Of a DNA stretch of 64,000 nucleotides, positions 61,101 through 64,000 are shown in pieces. Source of the DNA: Thalassomonas viridans (GTDB lineage Bacteria; Pseudomonadota; Gammaproteobacteria; Enterobacterales; Alteromonadaceae). How positions within the stretch are numbered: position 1 is the first letter of the stretch; the number at the start of each line of letters is the position of its first letter. Made by a program: the position numbers and the translations under genes. The notes beneath the pieces are model-generated. The model was not told the origin of the DNA, ran no database searches, and was given only the letters and a program-made list of their open reading frames with translations. The DNA lies in NCBI RefSeq assembly GCF_000948985.2, contig NZ_CP059734.1:1116001-1180000 (forward strand), written 5' to 3'.

Positions 61101-62842
61101 AAGAACATATCACTAACTACATACCTGAAATCATGGATTCGTTCCGCATTTATCAGTCGGTGAAAAGTGGTGGTAATGATTATTGGCAGCCTACAAACAA
61201 GACAGCTATTTATTATTTAAACCGATCAGGCTATAAACAATGGTGTATATTAGAAACGGTAGGTAGAAACATACTTAACGATTTATCCAATGCGAAGCTT
61301 ACTCAGTTACGTAGAAAGTTTTCTGACTGTAAAGTTGAGAAACCCGACCATAAAGAAGCATCAATTGTAGGATCTCCGCTATCAAAATCGTCTACAGAAA
61401 AGATGGATGATGAAAGTTGGCTATCGGCAATAAAGAAGTATAGTGAAGAATGGACGCCTGATAGGCGTTTGGGTGAAGGAGGAGCAAGAGAGTTAGCAAG
61501 TTGCTTACATGGATATGCTGCTCAGAACCCAGCAAGGTTTACCAATCTCTGCTTAAAAGTCCCGTACAATTCAAATCCTGCATATGTCCGTGAAATATTA
61601 ATAGGCCTCTCTGAATCTGAAAATAGTTCAATCACTGATACTGAGTTAATTAATGTTATTCTTCATGCACACGGGCATCCTAATAAACCTTTTGGTGAAG
61701 CTATCTCAAGGCTGCTTAGAGCAAAGCCTCACCTTACTGAAAACCCAGATATACTCGACTTATTGATATGGTACGCACTCAATGGCGATTCTAACGACGA
61801 TGAAGATGTTGATGAATCAAATGTGGCAAGAGAGTCAACAGATATAGACAGTTTGTTACAAGGTGGGAGTCGCTTGCACATTAGAGGTATTAATGGTGCT
61901 CGTGGAAGTGCTTGGGATGCGTTGCATATTGTATTTTCCGAAATTTCATCAACCGAAGAAAAAGTCATTAATGCAATAAAGTTTGCTGTAGAAAATGAAC
62001 CATTAGTAAGCATACGCTGCTGTATCATAGAATCTTTTTGCACCATCTTCGATAAGGACAAAACTCTATTTTCAGAGTTAATTAATCAGTTAATAGATCC
62101 CGCCCATTGTAAAACGTATAAACCATACAAATCATTATCACCCTTAATAACTCGTACCGGCATATATTTATTTCCATATGTTTTCTTCCATATTCCAGAA
62201 TTAGCAATGGAGTTAGTGGGCAAGCTGATAAATAGCGGCTGCGAGGATATGCACTTAATTGGTGTTTGGCTAATTTATTGCGAAAGCTTTCGAGATAAAA
62301 ACTATATCGAAACTGCAGACGCCTATCCAATGACAAATTCAGAGTATAGAAAAATCATGGCAAGTGTAGCCAGCAATGTCATAAACTGGACTGGCAGTAA
62401 AAATCGTGCTGAAACACTATTAAACGATTTTTTTCATGATGATGATGATGATATCAGAGGTATAGCCGCTGATTCCTTTAGGAATATTGATAAAGCTGAT
62501 TTCATATTCCATAAAGATTTATGTCATAACTTCATTAATTCACCTGCTTTTATTGGCCACAGTTCATCCATGCTATATAAAATTGAGGATGTCGAAGTGA
62601 ATATTAGTGACATTATTATTTCTTCAGCTGAAAAAGTTATTAACACAGCTATTGCAAAAAGGCAGGCTGGTAAAGAATTTAGTTCAGACTTATACCAACT
62701 TCAAGATAATTTAAAAAGTGCTTATTTGGCTTCTGAAGCTAATCCTGGAGAACGCAAGCAGATACTTGATCTAATTGATCTTATGCTAGTTCATGAGATA
62801 TACGGGGTCGAAGCTATTACAACTTTAGATGACCGCTATTAA
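58190..62842 (+). CDS. Avs/STAND-like antiphage NTPase with N-terminal nuclease-like domain
   Basis: 1550 residues. The N-terminal ~200 contain GNGYESKWIVKYLILLASGK, then GFEFAC and EWHQTK (~82-87), a pattern like the E/D...QxK core of Cap4/DUF4297 or Mrr-type PD-(D/E)xK nucleases. The central STAND/NACHT-type NTPase has Walker A TGSAGVGKSG (~302), Walker B VAVLFIDQVDA (~370) and MSCRTFDL. From ~560 on it is helical, HEAT/TPR-like, as sensor domains of Avs proteins are. Avs proteins recognise a phage protein and kill the infected cell. AT-rich and standing alone; a defence role is inferred from architecture. Confidence 0.75.
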   Translation: MMSYYKPKRSLGQFYSFVTGAYKHNMFKGGIADKLGNGYESKWIVKYLILLASGKAEWFKFEGLDAEYTGFEFACGINGRTEWHQTKNNCPTGNWSINALASKGVLKAFANRLGNDPTAHCFFISQDNAKDFRTLSEKSRIANDLPQLEVNLSEKQEEALTELRKYWNVDGTTLFDWLNRSIVEIIPERELDTFIDCYGDLYFQDGKGTYSFLRGILEENFNAKLTIDGLREQISIKGTLAFKSWLFDSTLKKKVDEETEAYLDSYLPFGFSGTTIERQIENDVVDVILNQQSDIDIVFITGSAGVGKSGINRGVLKKLIDIEIPVLAFRIDQFLSCNNKEELGLQLTGRQESPVTTLKTLSPDDVAVLFIDQVDAVSDISGREGNVKKVLLRLLEDAKLFGTIKVVMSCRTFDLNNDARLKDIYDQDAVSNIEVPQLDWDSEIQPLLAEKGVELQQLTDKQKQLLSLPINLTIFLNVYEPGFSFSSTTILYDTFLNKKQRHISSTSRPNWTLAQVLAELSQWMSEKQQLLAPTQILDKYPNALEVLSSEGLITSFRHNVNFFHESFFDYIYARSFVTSNTNIYEMLCSGEQYLFRRTQVRQILEALREIDSQRYISELSPLLKSDNIRYHIKSAVAQWLRSLKSPTSEEFKLLTELNTEKDKFHPLFKIAALAPEGWFKLLTNNGWLQQYLTHGSEEQIHDILWFLSVNAEKSYEDVMLVLRNALAVNPRIAGKLFPWFNRLHLRAPVAALLGLYLELIDKNPKDFLKNIVSNNLSMNFHGWVESSPDLCGQLIKKVYSIWCSENSDEIPFARDAESIIDTHSLSKIAEKSPLAFIEGTTEVFVYAVTAVLNTDKHHYNFSRRAYSGMNHGFDDFLSKYRKSMIQIASEQPEAAKEYLLLLPAKKHECFMHIYLEVIAVVPESLSYLLPDLVDDELAFEAGFDGAKWLSLANAYKSASPYLNEDQSQLIEEHITNYIPEIMDSFRIYQSVKSGGNDYWQPTNKTAIYYLNRSGYKQWCILETVGRNILNDLSNAKLTQLRRKFSDCKVEKPDHKEASIVGSPLSKSSTEKMDDESWLSAIKKYSEEWTPDRRLGEGGARELASCLHGYAAQNPARFTNLCLKVPYNSNPAYVREILIGLSESENSSITDTELINVILHAHGHPNKPFGEAISRLLRAKPHLTENPDILDLLIWYALNGDSNDDEDVDESNVARESTDIDSLLQGGSRLHIRGINGARGSAWDALHIVFSEISSTEEKVINAIKFAVENEPLVSIRCCIIESFCTIFDKDKTLFSELINQLIDPAHCKTYKPYKSLSPLITRTGIYLFPYVFFHIPELAMELVGKLINSGCEDMHLIGVWLIYCESFRDKNYIETADAYPMTNSEYRKIMASVASNVINWTGSKNRAETLLNDFFHDDDDDIRGIAADSFRNIDKADFIFHKDLCHNFINSPAFIGHSSSMLYKIEDVEVNISDIIISSAEKVINTAIAKRQAGKEFSSDLYQLQDNLKSAYLASEANPGERKQILDLIDLMLVHEIYGVEAITTLDDRY

Positions 62843-63003
62843 TGTATAAATTGCAAGTGAGCCGCAGTTAAAATGCAGTAAATTTTAATCCTAATGTCCG
62901 CTTTTGACCGATAGCGCACCTAACTTTGAGTATTTCAGCTAATAGAATTAGTCCGTTCTGTGGCAATAGCAGTCAAACCCACTGTCTGTTGAAGTCGCAT
63001 CCT

Positions 63004-63031
63004 GATTTTACATATGTGATTTTACATATGT
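63004..63031. repeat. 14-bp tandem duplication
   Basis: GATTTTACATATGT occurs twice in a row in the AT-rich gap after the Avs-like gene. The gap 62843-63118 shows no gene. Confidence 0.6.
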
Positions 63032-63118
63032 GAATGTGAACTGATACACTTTATTGCTTGTGAATGACTACACCGGGCTGCAGCTAACGGGCAGGTAATT
63101 CCCCCTGCCCTGTCTGGT

Positions 63119-63644
63119 TTATTTTTTATCGCTGCCGGATGCGGCATCATGCAGGCATTGGTACCAGGAGTCGACATACCGTGCATAGCCTTGCTCAAAG
63201 TAGGCTTTATGTCCCGGCACTGCGCCTTTGCGTCCGGCTTCCGCCGTTTCCGCCATAGCAAAACTGATGGCCTCTGCCCCGGCATCGGGGTCCACAAAGG
63301 CCAGCTGGGCATAGTCCAGCAGAATATCCGGGTAACCGAGCAGGGATTCTTCGGTGGCAATCACCGGGGTATTGCAGGCAACGGCTTCGAGCAGCATGAT
63401 GGCCGCATGTTGCGCCACCTTATAGCCGGACTTGGTATAGATAAGGCAGCTCAGGCTGTTAAGCAGGCACGGCACTTCCCAGTTCGGGATAAAGCGGCGT
63501 ACCTCGATGGCGTCATCAAGAGACTCGTCGAGGTAATCGCTGAGGCGGAATTTACCGCTGATTTCCCCGCCGACAAACAATAACCGCCCTTTGTCGTATT
63601 TCTGCCGGTAATGGTGGAACGCCTGAATAATATCGGGAACAATT
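63119..63644 (-). pseudogene. Glycosyltransferase (GT1/GT4-like) C-terminal remnant
   Basis: The frame reads IVPDIIQAFHHYRQKYDKGR, LLFVGGEISGKFRLSDYLDE ... SLSCLIYTKSGYKVAQHAAI, MLLEAVACNTPVIATEE. This is the C-terminal GT-B half of a family-4-like glycosyltransferase with its E-x7-E (LLEAVACNTPVIATEE). Two stop codons (TAA TAA) directly precede it and no start is near, so the N-terminal half was lost. Confidence 0.78.
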
Positions 63645-63884
63645 TATTATTGCCAACAACAAGTTCATAATTAAAGTTTTATTATTATATGGCTAACAAT
63701 ATTTCCATTATTTAATGAATAGTATGCCGGGGGAAATTGGCATAGCTTTCTTTTTTGCTGACCTGAAGTGACAGTCTGTATTTTTCGGCATACAAGCGCC
63801 TTATTAACCAGTATCATAACTCCGGCTTTTAAGCTGTTAAAAGTGCTGTAATTGTTAATATTTACGATTAAACGAAGAAATTTT

Positions 63885-64000
63885 ATGGAAAAACCTGTTT
63901 TATATTATGTTTACGATCCCATGTGCAGCTGGTGCTGGGGATACCGTCCCACCTGGCAAAGCTTGCAGGAGAAGCTGAAACCGGTAGTGGAGATACAATA
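63885..64000 (+). CDS. DsbA-family thioredoxin-fold protein, 3' end outside window
   Basis: Only the first 38 residues are seen: MEKPVLYYVYDPMCSWCWGY, then RPTWQSLQEKLKPVV. The CSWC motif in the DPMCSWCWG context is that of cytosolic DsbA-family/FrnE-like oxidoreductases without a signal peptide. Runs off the window. Confidence 0.85.
   Translation, partial: MEKPVLYYVYDPMCSWCWGYRPTWQSLQEKLKPVVEIQ

Noticed and set aside
1..64000. CRISPR arrays, rRNA and tRNA genes
   Set aside because: No regularly spaced repeats and no tRNA or rRNA signature were recognised by eye; a dedicated scan was not possible.

Overview
The window looks like the chromosome of a marine gammaproteobacterium of the Alteromonadales, close to Colwellia/Thalassomonas/Thalassotalea. 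This is an inference from protein styles (TonB-dependent receptor with polyfunctional plug, NhaC antiporter, S9A peptidase lipoprotein, PEP-CTERM protein, ModE-ModABC, eCIS-type DUF4157 protein) and from a moderate G+C that switches between GC-richer core genes and AT-rich accessory patches. No rRNA, tRNA or CRISPR array was recognised.

Layout. 1-4.2 kb: 3' part of a TonB-dependent receptor and an NhaC antiporter. 4.2-12.4 kb: AT-rich accessory stretch with a MITE-like hairpin, secreted alpha/beta hydrolases, a HIT protein and a CadC-like membrane regulator divergent from a secreted esterase. 12.5-16.7 kb: LysR / MFS / AhpD-like gene, the last one clipped by an IS3-family element with a clean 3-bp target duplication. 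16.8-21.1 kb: small and hypothetical genes, a questin-oxidase-like protein, an unlisted ribbon-helix-helix protein and the first copy of a three-copy two-gene cassette. 21.1-25.4 kb: PEP-CTERM protein and a PEP-CTERM tail relic, a tiny double-glycine-leader repeat peptide, a relic of the type III secretion export gate SctV, a CesT-type chaperone with its partner, and an IS630-family element. 25.5-31.9 kb: TetR-controlled stress/redox operon (SDR, DJ-1, OsmC, two ChrR-like cupins, FAD amine oxidase) ending with an ArsR regulator. 32-35 kb: ParE-type toxin-antitoxin pair, a ketosynthase-fold protein without catalytic residues, cassette copy 2. 35.4-48.4 kb: core metabolism and transport (prolyl oligopeptidase, modABC with divergent-convergent modE and a perfect ModE palindrome, SDR, Tas, ABC exporter, DUF1326/DUF2182 pair, EamA permease). 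48.5-54.2 kb: second type III chaperone followed by a large papain-like putative effector, AbrB-type protein, DUF1643 protein, DUF4157 metalloprotease-like protein. 54.4-64 kb: ABC transporter pair, gene debris with a 49-bp tandem repeat, cassette copy 3, a 1550-residue Avs/STAND-like antiphage protein, a truncated glycosyltransferase and the start of a DsbA-family protein.

The most notable items: (1) a 56-residue double-glycine-leader peptide (22418-22588, minus) whose core is 2.6 copies of a 15-residue LEGDANW-type repeat, which looks like an undescribed RiPP/bacteriocin-type precursor; (2) a three-copy, two-gene cassette whose genes overlap by exactly the same 8 bases and whose 5' leader folds into a hairpin supported by compensatory base changes between copies; (3) the Avs-like defence protein; (4) orphan type III chaperone-effector operons beside an sctV relic.
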